Positions 34,433-46,543 of a DNA stretch of 64,000 nucleotides are shown here, piece by piece. Positions within the stretch are counted from its first letter, which is position 1. Each line of letters starts with the position of its first letter. The DNA comes from Antitrichia curtipendula. Lineage: Eukaryota > Streptophyta > Bryopsida > Hypnales > Leucodontaceae. Both the position numbers and the translations under genes were made by a program. The DNA is taken from positions 19,936,574 to 20,000,573 of the forward strand of contig OX579633.1 in assembly GCA_951230915.1 (NCBI GenBank). Direction: 5' to 3'. The notes beneath the pieces were generated by a model. It saw only the letters and a program-made list of their open reading frames with translations. It did no database searches and was not told the origin of the DNA.

Positions 34433-35020
34433 TTAACCCCTAAAACCCCGATTGTCCCCTCGGGGGACAAATTGGGTCCGGGTAGGTTCCTATAGTCTCA
34501 ATTTGAAGTGAATTTTTTTGAGATTTTTTGAGGTTGTGTAGCTTTGCAAGAGTTTTGTGGATATATAATTTTTGTTTCAATCGGATGCCGGATGAAAAAG
34601 TTATGGCACTATGAGCAAAAATTGGAGATTCTCGGGCAGTCCAAAAAAATTACAAAAAGTCAAAATAATTTTTTTTGAATTTTTTTCCTAAAATATTATG
34701 TTCTTACCTACACTTGAAGCTTTGATTCATTCTATTTGGATTAGGGATGAGAAAGTTATGGACAATCTTAGTTTTTCGGGCAATTTCAGCATCTTCTTGA
34801 AAAAAAACTTTTTGTTCAACTTTGAATGCTAATATCTTCCAATCCGTACGGTCAAAATTGATGAAATTTTTACTACATGATCTCAGACAAGTTAAGTACA
34901 AGATCCTACGGTTAAATTTCCAAAAAAACAAAAAAAATTGATTTCCTTAAGTGAATACAACAAAAGTGTTAGTTTTCGGTGTTTTTTGGTAGAAAACACC
35001 CTTGGGGTTTTAGGGGTTAA
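34433..35020 (-). mobile_element. TTAA-flanked element, copy D, 588 bp, inverted
   Basis: Both ends are intact: TTAA-CCCCTAAAACCCCG on the left and TTTTAGGGG-TTAA on the right. The hairpin TTGTCCCCTCGGGGGACAA lies at 34452-34470, so orientation is opposite to copy A. Two interior repeats about 162 bp apart share GGAT-GATGA-AAAGTTATGG and TCGGGCA. It is shorter than A and B through internal deletion. Confidence 0.8.
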
Positions 35021-35113
35021 GAGAGGTTGGCAGTCCATTTTGGAACCATTTAGTTTCCATTTCATAGCTCCCTACAGGATTGTCTGAAGAAGAGGAGGGT
35101 CGCATTTCAAGGA

Positions 35114-35323
35114 TCGGGGTGGATTGACCCCCTCGCTCGGCCTTACCGGGGGTGCATGTAAAAAAAAAGCCCCCTATTTTGCGCCGTTCCAGGGTAAATT
35201 CTTGACTTCATTTTGCAAATTTGGGATCTCTGATCGCAAATATAAATTCAAAATTTGCAAAAAAAAATAATGTGCAAAAAACAGGGTTTGCCCGCAGGGC
35301 CGAGCGAGGGGGTCAGCCCATTT
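35114..35323. mobile_element. Small TIR element M2, copy 3 (best preserved)
   Basis: The left end CGGGGTGGATTGACCCCCTC, followed by GCTCGGCC, is mirrored at the right by GGCCGAGCGAGGGGGTCAGC. The interior has CCCCCTATTTTGCGCC and CTCTGATCGCAAATATAAAT. It is about 210 bp and non-coding; the superfamily is not clear. Confidence 0.75.
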
Positions 35324-35599
35324 CACGCCACCTACCTTACCCTACAAAACTCCCAATGATAGTCTGGAGGCATGACTCTTCTCCCGTCCCGAGGCTGCTC
35401 CTCTGGATGGCATCAATGACTCCCGGACTTTCTGACCAACACCCAGCCGACTAAAACATTTTTCACCAAACTGTACCACACAATACAACAAATCCACCAC
35501 TTCCCTTAAAAAAGAATTACTACTTGCCACCTCACTTTCCCAGAATTTCGTACAGAATTCACCACATCGTGGAAGTTAACAAGGTGACCACAGTAGCAC

Positions 35600-35700
35600 C
35601 CCCTATTTCTGATCGCAAATATGAATTCAAAATTTGCAAAAAAATTCATGTGCAAATGGGTTTGCCCACAGGGCCGAGCGAGGGGGTCAATCCACCCCGG
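35600..35700. mobile_element. Small TIR element M2, copy 4 (right half)
   Basis: It starts inside the element (TTCTGATCGCAAATATGAAT) and ends with an intact terminus GGGGGTCAATCCACCCCGG. Confidence 0.75.
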
Positions 35701-36119
35701 CCCTAATTCCGTGCACCTCAACACTGAATTTTACACTCCACTTACTAACGGTAAATACAATTTTAACATGTCCAGTAATTGAAAAGAAGTACATCTCCGA
35801 AGTTACGAATCCCCAAATCAATTCCACTTCCCCCAAAAAACAATCATGGTATTTCTATTTGAGGCCAGCAATTAGGAAAAGATAGCCCAAAATAAATCCT
35901 CAAATCCCACTGAACGCTGGGCCTTAAAACCCACTATCTCGCTTTGAAGGAAAGCTCATCATGAGAGGGACAAATAAGAAAAAGGCAAAGGTACGAAGAG
36001 ATGGTTTCATTACGGAAAAGGAAAAGGAAGCGACAGTACTGTTGAAAGCGATAAGGAAAAAAACAGGCGGGGTGGGAAAAAGGAGGGCGGGACCGCGGGA
36101 AAGAGGCCCCGCAAACCAG

Positions 36120-36390
36120 GACGAACTGAAGACTCAAGGACGAACTTCAAGTCTTCCCCCTCCCAAGACTGAATTCAAGACGAACCTCAAGTCTCGTAAA
36201 TGAACTGCAAGTCTTCCCCTCCAAGACTGAATTCAAGTCTTCCCAAGACGAACCTGAAGTCTCGTATATGAACCTCAAGTCTTTTTCCCAAAGACTTAGT
36301 TCAAGTCTTCCCAAAACGAACCTCAAGTCTCCCCCCCCCTCCGTACATGAACTTCCAAGTCTTTTTCCCCAAGACTAAAACTTGAAATCC
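36120..36390. repeat. Minisatellite, 68 bp x about 3.5
   Basis: Units with AAGACGAACCTCAAGTCTCG start at 36177, 36245 and 36313. They are full of the near-palindromes AAGTCTT and AAGACTT. It lies upstream of the GIL1-like gene. Confidence 0.85.
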
Positions 36391-39300
36391 ACGAAGACAA
36401 AGGTTGCCGGAGAGGTGAAGTTCTGTTTCATTGGACACGGATTCTTTTGTATTTTTTTGTGAAAGTAGATTGGATATGGAGTTTGGTGTAGATTTTTCAA
36501 CGCAAATTGGATAGGAGGTCAATTGGCCGAGAATTGGACATGGCGGAGGTAAAGCGCATGTAAGCCACCAACCAGACACGGCGGCTCCGCAAATAACCAA
36601 ACACTCCGGCAAGAGCTGGCAATCGTGCAATCCACGTTCCCCGGCGTTGTTTTTGTTTGCATTTTTCTCTCGTCGTCGTTTCGTTGTCGTTATTGAACGA
36701 CTTTGTCGCGCTTTGGCCGTGCGATATGTCAGATGCTTACCGCTAGCAAACAAACTGCATGCCAAATATGGTATGGTCTCCAGCTCCTCTCTTCAAGACT
36801 GCCGTTCTGACAGGTTGATGATCGAAGTTTTGGGGGAGGCAGGAGTCTTTCTTGTGTTTCGCGCTGGTGATTGAATTCGGAAGGCGCTGTCGGAGGATGG
36901 AGATGTGGCGCACTGGTGCATGTGGCAGGTGATTTGTGTTTGGAGATACCGAAGTGTTTTTGGTGTTATTGTGTGTGATGAGTCGAATTTTGTTCGGATG
37001 ATAGAGTGCGCTCCTTGGATCTTCACTATTGTGAGGGATGATGAGAGGGAGTGGAGCGATGAGTGTCGGTGTGGTGCGCGGATCCGTGGTGTCGGGTGGA
37101 TTGGTGTTTGGAAGCAAAGCTGGCGGATTCGCGATTGAGCTTTGATGCAGCAGGAGGATAGGTACGAAGAACGTTGTCTGAAGACGTTCTCGGTTTCTAA
37201 CTAAACTTCTAGTTGAACGTTTCCCGATGTTTTTATATTTCGACATAAATGAAAATAAATTCATGTTTCCAATTATTTCCAATTACATCTGAGAGGTGAC
37301 TGTTCAAGAACACAGGATAGTGAAAAGACAGTGAGCAACGCAACAATTGTTAGGGAAAACTCAGTCCTAGAAACTTGATTCCACTGAAATATTCCCCCGT
37401 TCTTCCTAACAATGAGTGCGAGGTCTGTGAGGAATTAGTTCGATTGGAGGGGAGTTTAATCCGTGTTAAGGAAGGAAATTGGAAGTTTTGAGGTTATCGC
37501 TCCGAAATTGTTTGGAAATGAAATTAGACGGATGTCCGCCTGTTGAAATTTCGCACTCTTTCAGTGCATTTGAACAATCTCTGCGAGTGTAGTGTTCTGA
37601 ATTTGTAGCGCGGCGAAGTCCGAGTTTTCGGGGTACTCTGTTAATCTCGGGCGCCTTTGCGCGCCAGGAGCTGAATTGCAGGAACTATTTTGTCGTATCT
37701 GTTATCCTCCAGCGTAGGCCATAGGTTGTCGAGGAAAATGCTGTACGAAATACCGAAACATCATGTGTTGTAGTTAGTAACCGTATGCACTGTACGGGAG
37801 CACAGAGATAGACGCAACCGATGTCTGAATTCAAGAATTCGAGAAGGATTTAGAACTATAGAAGGTCAGACTGACAGCGCGCTATCAACACTGCATTACG
37901 GATGAATATGTCAGAACTCTCCACGCGAGTATATTTCGGACTTCAATCGTATTGCGCCAGGTTCGAAACGTCAGTCTGAGGTTCTGAGCTTAATCTTTAT
38001 TATGGTGTTCGACTTACTCCACAATGTTCAGCATCCGCAATCGGGTGTGCAGAGTTGATGATCGACTGAGCATTTTTCATTTATAATGTTGTGCCAGAGT
38101 CTTCTCTGTGTTAGTCCTTCGTCCTCCCTGCGCCAGGACATGAATTTAGTGTTTGTTTTTGCCGTGCTTACGCACAGAGCTAGTAGTTCGAAGCTCATTA
38201 CTGAGTTTCACCGGTCAGAAATAGCTGTCTCAAGCAAGCTAAAATTGATGTCAAGTTGGAAAGCATGCCGCGTAATCATAAGTTCTTAAAGCTCCTTAGT
38301 ACTGGCTGTGGAGTCCGGCACAGCATTGGTTCCCTTCAAGATAATGTGCTAAAGGTTAGGTGCTACTGCAGTTTCAATACTGTACTGGTGGAAGAATCTA
38401 TTCAGATTGTTTCAGAAAGTGTTTGGGGAGATTAGCCTGCAGCGTATTTGCTTCTTAAATTTTTTTGCGTGCTTTTTTCTTGGCAGAGTAAAAACCAAAG
38501 TGAACGGTGACAAATTAGGTCTTTGCGAACATTTCAAAAAGTTGTAGTGAGATGCGCACTGCACAGAGATTTCAAGTTTATGCATACTTGCGTAATTTCA
38601 TTGTCTGGATTGGAAGCTGATTGTCGGAAGAAGTTTTTTCATTTACATTCTCCCAAGGAAACCGTATAGATTAGGAGTTTACCTATTGCTTGCGATTATT
38701 GACCTGTTCGCACTGTGAAATTGCATTTGGGTAAAGCTCTGAAGTGCAGTCCTGAAGTAATGGCAGCGGGCGTATTTTCAGTTTTTTTGGGGAATGCAAA
38801 TGAAGCAGTTTTTTTTGCAGGACTAGCTGAACCTACTCAAAATGGGTTTGACCCAAGCACAAAGACTCTGGATGGAACTTTTTGTTTTACATTGCTGGAA
38901 GATATGACAGTATAGAAGCTGTTACTGTATTATCTCTTGTATGCCACTGAGCTACGGTGCTGCATCTTGCTAAGGCTTAGAAACAAGCGAGTCTGGGTAT
39001 GTGATCATAAATGATTTGGACCCTCACTGGTGTATGCTATCCAAACCCGCAATGTCAGAATACTAGAAGGGCAAAGTGACGCTGAAGCTCTCCGCTGTGT
39101 GAATGCTAGAATAGTGATGTTTTCTGTAGTCTGAATGATCACTTTGGGATGATGTAGATGGAAGAAGCGCTTAGAATTTGTGGAGAAACGGAGGGATGCG
39201 AATCGTACATGAATGAGAAAAGGCATTCTGATTCTCTCGGAAGTGTCCAGTGGCGCTCGTGACACTCGAATCGCAGAGTCGATAGACAGACAAATAGGAT

Positions 39301-39896
39301 CATTTGACTCTGGCGCTTGAAGAGGCTTTTGACTGTTTTGAGGTTACCCGAATTATTCTGAGCATTTGATTTTGCTGTGCTCAGGACAGTAGTTCTAGGA
39401 GAATTCAGATAATTGTACTTGTTAGTTTGAGGTGTTTCACTGTTGCCCAAGATACAGTGAGTTCTGTTTATGAGACGATTGCCGTTTATGCAAATTCTTA
39501 AAATCTTGTTCGTGATGTGACGGATGCAGCTGATTATTGCGAACGATTGTTCGGAGCGAGCCGTATAGGCAAGCAAGTTAGACTGGCTCTATGGCCTCAT
39601 GCTTCTTCGATAATGCTCGGGACCGACCACCACTTTCATTGCCAAGTACCCGACTTGGAACCTAATATAATTGTTTGTCGAAGATAAACAGCGCTTGTAT
39701 AGACTGCACCTGAGGCTATCTAGTTTTGAACTCGTGGACTTATCAAGTTTGTAGCTTCTCCGAGATTGTTCTGCGAGCATACTCATCGCCTTTTACACTC
39801 GTCTTCTTCCTAGCTCATTTCTGAGCCTGTGGTTGTATTGTTGCAGAGATCTGTTTCGCAGGCGATGAGCTTGTAAGATCAGTCCATTAGTGAGCC
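36391..39896 (+). other. Upstream region of the GIL1-like gene, probable promoter and spliced 5' untranslated region
   Basis: This DNA is noticeably less AT-rich and less repetitive than its surroundings, with CG-containing stretches near 36650-36740. A likely acceptor TTGTTGCAG ends at about 39846, giving a short 5' untranslated exon before the ATG at 39897. No protein-coding exon is recognised. A 179-codon minus-strand frame at 36743-37282 shows no domain and is not called. Confidence 0.4.
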
Positions 39897-42378
39897 ATGC
39901 AGTGGGAAGATGATGAAGAAGATGAAATCCAGGCCTCAAAGGCGACTAGAATTCTTGAAGAGAAGCGACATAATCAAGGTAGACCTATCAATGCTCAACA
40001 ACATAGACGGAAAGAGTTTCCGGTTTACAATGACTCCTTCAGCAAACGTCTGGGCCGACGGTCGACTTCTGCTCTGCGTGAACGGCCTGTACAAAGAATG
40101 AACGGCTTCTCGACTGGTACAGCTAAAACTACAGAACCTTCAAGAAGGGCCTCAATGGACGGTATAACAAAATCTTGTAAGTGTTAACAAGCAATTGGTC
40201 ACGTACCTTTCAGAGGTTAGGAAATGCAGCTAGATCGTTTAGGTACAATAATCCCTTTACCTTAGGGTAAGTGGCTTGGAAACACAATAGTTGCGAAATT
40301 GAGTGGACCGTCATGTCAACTTGCTGTCGTGGTCTTTAACCTGGATGTTGTTTCCAACATACATTTTCCTTATTTTTGTGTTAGTAGAAAATTACTGTAA
40401 CTAGATTGTTGCTTCTCGTGTGGTATGATGGGCTAAGTAACTTTGAGTACTTTCTCAACGGAAAATGGAATACCACTCTCAGGTTTGCTTTTAAATCCGT
40501 CTGCTGTTAGCCTTCTGCTGTTAGCCTTAACCGTGATCATGCGTACAGTTAGCGAAGGTTATCCCATTTTTCAATTGTACGTCGAGCCCACCACATGGAG
40601 AGTAACTATCTGACGATTCTCGTAATAACTTGTGAGTTGTATCTTTGAGCAGCAAAAAGCAAAGAAGTTCCCAAGGTGGACAAGAACTGGTGTGGATGGC
40701 CATGCAGCTGTGATTTACATTCTGCGGCGCCCAGTGCTAAAAGCGGCGGTCAGACGATTAGAAAACAGTCTACAACGAAGGCTCAAAACGTCAAGGAGCC
40801 CAGGAGTTTGGGAGCCTTGCTGACCCGCAAATTTTTCAGGTGTGATATAGGTTTCCCCTGGCATTTCTAGATCGCCCAGGTTCAACATTAATTTTTCAGG
40901 TCGTCTGGTTGTGGCACTGGGGCGAATTAAAAGGGTCCTGGGATCACGTTTCAATCATTTTTTTGAATTTGATATTGGTACTGTGCTTTTGCTGACCTTG
41001 ACTGGTCGCTTAAGTTCCTTTGGGTACGTGTTAACTAAATGATGACTCTGCATATATATGCCGGCAGGCCCAACGAGAATCCGACCGCCTCCTACCCAGC
41101 TTGGGAGGATGAGTGGGCTCTGTTTCGGGAGCAACATGAGCTTGAAATGAAGCAAATGAAGCAAATGTATATGGGTCTCCAAGAAATCTGCATGGAGCTG
41201 AAAAGAATGGGATCTCAGAAAGAGGATGCCTCCGGTTCAAGCTCACGGCGTCAGTCTACGGAGAGCATGAACAGCAAAGCTGATGGCTCGGGTCCTCTCC
41301 CTGGAGAGAGCAAGAGACATGCTCCCACAAGTCACGTTCCTCCAGCACGTGAAAACCGTCACCCTAAACCTAACCGAAGGGCGAAGTCCGCTCCTCGAAC
41401 GAGAGTGAATTGGGATACCGGTTTGACCAAGGAGAACAGCATGCACGTTCGTGTGCCGTACGGGACATCCTGGTATTGCCCCACCGCGGCCCTCTTCGAA
41501 GAAATCATCCAGGTGGAGAGGGTCTACATTCGGAACTTCGTGGCCGCTCTCATCAAATACGAAGATGACCGCTTTTCGACGGCGGACGCAGTTGTGTTTG
41601 AACAGAAGGGTGATTCCTTGCGAGACATGATTGTCCGGTCCCTTCCTAATGCCAGTTTCGCAAAACCTTGGCATCTGAAGTATGGCATTGAAGCTTGGCT
41701 GAGTCGGATCGTATTCAAGGAGTTTGGCAAGGCGAGTGTGAGCAAATCAGAAGGTACAGGCTACCGCTCTTTCTCTATAAGACCTGATTTTCAATGTCGA
41801 ACAAAGAACCCGTAAAACATATTAATGTGACTTGTTATGTCAGCCTTGTTTGTTAGTATCTAAATTTGTGTTTCTTGTTCCTAATGGTGTTTGTTTGCGA
41901 TATAGAGAAGGGCCTGGATGCAAGAGTCAGACGGAACGATTCATGGGCGGAGTTCCAAAGGCTGTCCCTTTTGGGCCCAATCGACGCCATCAACCCCGAA
42001 GGCGAAGTCTACTGCGCGGAGTTTCACGTGTTTTGTAACCGCAAGTTCGATACTTTACAAAAGGAATTGAAGTGGAGAGAAGAGTGGCCCGACACTCTGG
42101 TGAAGGATTTTCTGGAGGCCATGAAGCACGTTTGGCGGGCCCACAAACTCGCCCTGGCGTTCGACCCCATTGCGTCGCTGTTCATCGTGAAGCCCGCCGC
42201 CCAGTTCGATGTCAAGTTCATGGAGCCTCTGGAGACGCCCACGGTGTTCCAAACGGACGGCTTCTCTCCCTACTCCCCGCAAGTGGGGTTCCTCGTCAAT
42301 CCGGGATTCATCATTCTCAAGCGAATCATCAAGTGCCAGGTGTACTTGTCCCCGGAGGAGAGCTGGGAGTCTCCGTGA
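39897..42378 (+). CDS. GIL1/IRKI-like protein (DUF641 family), 4 exons, 541 aa
   Basis: Exons: 39897-40176, 40653-40839, 41068-41753, 41906-42378. All introns are GT-AG and phase is kept to TGA. An in-frame TGA at 39891 sits just before the ATG, fixing the start. Residues 1-155 are charged and low-complexity. The third exon opens with a predicted coiled region (LFREQHELEMKQMKQMYMGL) and a serine-rich basic linker. From about residue 300 it matches the C-terminal part of GIL1/IRK-interacting proteins: VVFEQKG, FAKPWHLKYGIEAWLSRIVF, then WRAHKLALAFDPIASLF and the hallmark ending VGFLVNPGFIILKRIIKCQV. GIL1 acts in light-controlled gravitropism and IRKI binds the receptor kinase IRK in Arabidopsis; the exact role here is inferred only at family level. 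No membrane segment is seen. Confidence 0.85.
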
Positions 42379-43625
42379 CACTCAGGGGTGAACCGTCAGG
42401 AGAATGATGTAAGTTATTCAAAGACCAGAACCGATTCTTTTTGCCAGTTCTTTAGTAGCCAGGATCCAATATGACTGGCAAAAACAATCGGTTCTCGTTA
42501 AGCACTGCATTCATGGGTAGATGTGTAGATCGACTTCAGAGAAAAAAATTTAATTTATTTGAGAGAGGTTATATACTTGGAGATCGAGTTCTCACAACTC
42601 GATACTCTTGTGCTGTTCTTGTGAATATTCATGCATGTCGACCAATCTTCGTTTCATTGCTGTTGGGTTCCTTCCGTTGCTCATCTGGAAAGTCTTCTTC
42701 TGGCTGTATTTCCTAAAAATGTACGAGTGAAGTCACCTTGGCATTTCTTGTGAAACCCTGAATCTAGATTGAAGGATCGCGATGAATTGCTGAGGTAGGA
42801 GAACTAACTCCAACAGGAGAAATGATCTGAATTATCACTTGTATGAAACATTTTGCTGAAACATGAATTAAGGATGGATGTTGATAACGTTCAAGCATGC
42901 TGTTATTGGGTACATACCATACAGTCCGAGTTAGAAAGACGAGGTCTAAGAGAAACGGTTCTACCATTCAGCTTGCATTCTATATACCCTAGGTGACGGT
43001 GGGTTCAAGGCAACTTCACCTAATATTGACCCTACGAATTGTCAATCTTACTTTTGAAATCTTACTTTTGAATGATTGGTAATAAACCCTCTTTTTGAAC
43101 TCCTAACAAATCCTATTTTTGAATGGTAAATAAACAAATAGAATACCCAAAATGTTTGGTAGAAGAAGAAATGGAGCTTGAACCATTTTGGGTAATGAAA
43201 GGGTTCATTCATGGTGTTTTACATTTGAAGGTTTTGTAAGGGGAAATTTTTTAGTAATGTTTCCTCCAGATTCCTTGCCTCTTGTTTTGGCCTTGTTTTG
43301 ATACTATGAAACATCTTTCTCCGTGGAAATCACATATTGGTTTCCCCTAGGCTACGCAAACAGCCTCCAACAACCTCCACCTTTGGAAATTTATAACTAG
43401 CTCATTTTATGTCTAAACTTTACTCCAACAATTGCATTTTAGTTCTTGACTTTTAAAGGATGCAACCCTCCATGACCAAGGTAGTGACCAAAATTGCTTT
43501 GATTACTGGACCAATAGGTGCATTCTTTGCTCTAAAGTGAACACCGAAGTCATCCATTGACTACATTTCGGCCTCAACGTCCTTCAAGAGTTAAGCATTA
43601 CATGTATAAAGTTTGAAAATTTATA
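42379..43625. other. 3' side of the GIL1-like gene and repeats
   Basis: The first few hundred bases are the likely 3' untranslated region. 43440-43600 holds an inverted copy of the dispersed repeat with TATTGGACCAATAGGTGC-type core. No further gene is seen. Confidence 0.5.
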
Positions 43626-43688
43626 ACTAATGGTACGTTCTTACTTGGTTGTATAGAGCACCAATCTTAAAAAATAAAATTCACAAAA

Positions 43689-44006
43689 GGGCAATTTCGT
43701 TAAAATGGCGGTATTCCATGTGCCATTTTCAGAGTGCCCACTCTAAACCATAGAAGCGACATCTAGGACAAAGATAGATTTTCAAAGATCTAGGATTGTT
43801 GTAGATTTCAGAAATCTATGAATGTTATAGATTTTAGACTGAAATTTTTGAAAAATCTAGGACTTTTATAGATTTCATATATCTAGGAATGATATAGATG
43901 TCAGAAATCTAAAGTAGATGTAGATTTCAGACCATTTCAGAGTGCACGGTCTGAACAGTTAAAAGTGCCAAACTAACGGAATACCGCCATTTTAACGAAA
44001 TTGCCC
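43689..44006. mobile_element. TIR element with 29-bp perfect ends (318 bp)
   Basis: Left GGGCAATTTCGTTAAAATGG plus CGGTATTCC is repeated exactly in reverse at 43978-44006. Inside is an array of five units of about 26 bp beginning ATCTAGGA or ATCTATGA. It interrupts the L1 half copy; the relative at 45279 lacks it. No coding region. The target duplication is not clear. Confidence 0.85.
43761..43930. repeat. Tandem array of about 26-bp units inside a TIR element
   Basis: Units such as ATCTAGGATTGTTGTAGATT and ATCTAGGAATGATATAGATG follow one another with ATTTCAGAA spacers. Confidence 0.75.
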
Positions 44007-44610
44007 ATACAAGTGGTTTTTGTTACAAGTCTTTTCACATCAATGACGTGTTTATAATTGAGTTACCGCATTGAATAAGAATACATATTGTCGTGTTGTT
44101 CTAATCTATGGTGCTATGTATTTTGCACAGCAAGACAAATATAATTGTTGGACATGAATGGATGGTTACACCAGCAAATCACTTGTATTGGTTTGGACTA
44201 TCGCACACTCTTCTTTTTGACAGTCATTGTTCTTTATCTAGGATGATTTGTAGTGATTCCTTCCTTCGCGATTGTTGTATGTCTTTTGCAAATGTGAGGC
44301 TCTATGCTAGACAAGTGGAGGCTTCAATTCGTAAGTTTGGAGTCTTCTCCCTCCAACTCCTAAGTAGGTGTGTATTTCCTAACTCCTACTCCTTCATACC
44401 TATACATGTTTTAGTACTTCCAAATTGACTTTAGGAACATCAAAGGTAGTCCTCGTTTTTTTAATTTTATTTGCACACTTTAGGTTTAGGATTTAAGAAC
44501 CTTGTCAAACAAGTTGTCGTGCTCCATACATTGGTTGATTGGAGAATGGTAATCTGTCAAAGACTCCACAATGTCATTAATTTTTACAATGCGGCATCTT
44601 TGAAGAAATT

Positions 44611-45172
44611 ATAGTACGTTCTCACTTAGCCTTAGGCCGTACAAAAGAGTGGTGGTCGTAAATATGGAATTCGTGGTTGTTTATGTCAAAAGCAATCATT
44701 AGCTATTAAACCTACATGGAGGCCCTACTAACAAAGGTGTAAGCACACTGTTAAGTGAAAAGTTGTTCTATGATTTCCAAAAATTGTAGTCTGAAATGTC
44801 GTTATTTTGTAGTGGCACTTTCTTAAAGAAACAAAGATTTGAGAAGGTTTTGGAATTATCCTTGTGGTGTTTTATAGGTATGCAATTGTTTGCAAATATT
44901 TTGGTTTGACTTGTAGCAATTGTTTCTCCAAACATGGTCTTGATTGCTCTAACATCAGCAGGGAGGAGGATGACATCCAAGGTGCATAAGTTTGGAAGTT
45001 GCATTTTGTTCCTCCACCTTCAACCCTCCAAAATTGCACATAGTTGAGTCGTGAGTGTGAGAGGAAGAGTTGCTTGAAATTGTTGAGTGAGAGATCCATG
45101 CCTATCCATTATAGTATATAGACTTCGATGCCAATAGAAGGGGACTTTTTGATTTGAGTGACTTTGGAAACA
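44611..45172 (-). mobile_element. Long TIR element L1, right-half copy, inverted
   Basis: It is the near-exact reverse complement of 45742-46307 over about 560 bp, beginning GTACGTTCTCACTTAGCCTT. Together they form one of the longest hairpin-capable structures in the window. Both arms contain the same frame encoding MDLSLNNFKQLFLSHSRLNY, which has no domain I know. Confidence 0.85.
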
Positions 45173-45278
45173 TTCAATGCTTAAGAGTGAATGTAGTAGG
45201 AGTGTGATGTTTTCTATGGGCGTGAAGAAGGCATCGTGAATTGAAACTTGTCATTTACAACACCATTAGTTTCTAAAG

Positions 45279-46307
45279 GTACATTCTCACTTTGTTATAT
45301 AGAGCATCAATCTAGGAAAATCAAAATCATGAGTGGTTTTCCTTATAAGTCTTTTCACATTGGTAGTGGGTTTATAATTGAGATATTGCATTGAACAAGG
45401 ATACATACTATCATGTTGTTATGATTTGTGATGCTACATATTTTGTAGCTTTATTAAATCTACTAGCAAGACAAATATTATTGTTAGACATGTATGGATG
45501 GTCATACCAACAGATCACTTATATTGATTTGGACTTTCACACGTTTTTCTTCCTAACGATTGTTGTTCTTTATTTAGGACAAATTGGAGTGATTCCTCCC
45601 TTTGTAATCGTTGGATGTTTTTTGCAAATGCGAGGTTCTATGTTGGGCAAGTAGAGGCTTCAATTTGTATGGCCAAAGTCTTCTCCCTCCAACTCCTAAA
45701 TATGTGTGTTTCCTTACTCTTGCTTCCTCATACTTATATGGGTTTCCAAAGTCACTCAAATCAAAAGTCCCCTTCTATTGGCATGGAGGTCTATATACTA
45801 TAATGGAAAGGCATGGATCTCTCACTCAACAATTTCAAGCAACTCTTCCTCTCACACTCACGACTCAACTATGTGCAATTTTGGAGGGTTGAAGTTGGAA
45901 GAACAAAATGCAACTTCCAAACTTATGCACCTTGGATGTCATCCTCCTCCCTGCTAATGTTAGAGCGATCAAGACCATGTTTGGAGAAACAATTGCTACA
46001 AGTCAAACCAAAATATTTGCAAACAATTGCATTGTAATACACCTATAAAACACCACAAGGATAATTCCAAAACCTTCTCAAATCTTTGTTTCTTTAAGAG
46101 AAGTGCCACTACAAAATAACGACATTTCAGACTACAGTTCTTGAAAATCATAGAACAACTTTTCACTTAACAGTGTGCTTACACCTTTGTTAGTAGGGCC
46201 TCCATGTAGGTTTAATAGCTAATGATTGCTCTTGACATAAACAACCACGAATTCCATATTTACAACCACCACTCTTTTGTACGGCCTAAGGCCAAGTGAG
46301 AACGTAC
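45279..46307 (+). mobile_element. Long TIR element L1, most complete copy (about 1.03 kb)
   Basis: The left end is AGGTACATTCTCACTTTG; the right end on the minus strand is GGTACGTTCTCACTTGGCC. The right half is mirrored by 44611-45172. No transposase is recognised. A minus-to-plus frame with CNFQTYAPWMSSSSLLMLE appears in both arms and could be a captured gene piece (speculative). Confidence 0.7.
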
Positions 46308-46543
46308 CACTCATTACATGTCTAAATTGAAAATAAAAGTTTTTAACTAACTCATTTCATGTCAACTTCACTCCAACAATTGCATTTTAGTTCTTAAGCA
46401 TTAGCTAGTACACAAAATTTCTTCCACATCATCCATGCCCACAGTGCATCATCTAAGGCCAGTTTTAGGTGTAGAACCCTTTGGTTCACACTTGGATACC
46501 AGACTCTCAGTGATATGCACCCCAGGTGCCAGCAGCTATGGGC

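Larger units (their letters stand above)
43626..44430 (+). mobile_element. Long TIR element L1, left-half copy, interrupted
   Basis: It starts GGTACGTTCTTACTTGGTTG and runs parallel to 45279-45740 (AAGTCTTTTCACAT, GCAAGACAAATAT, CTTCTCCCTCCAACTCCTAA). An unrelated element occupies 43689-44006 within it. Confidence 0.7.

Noticed and set aside
36743..37282. Minus-strand frame of 179 codons upstream of the GIL1-like gene
   Set aside because: No known domain, proline/asparagine-rich shadow-like composition, no splice partner; it lies in the likely 5' region of the plus-strand gene.
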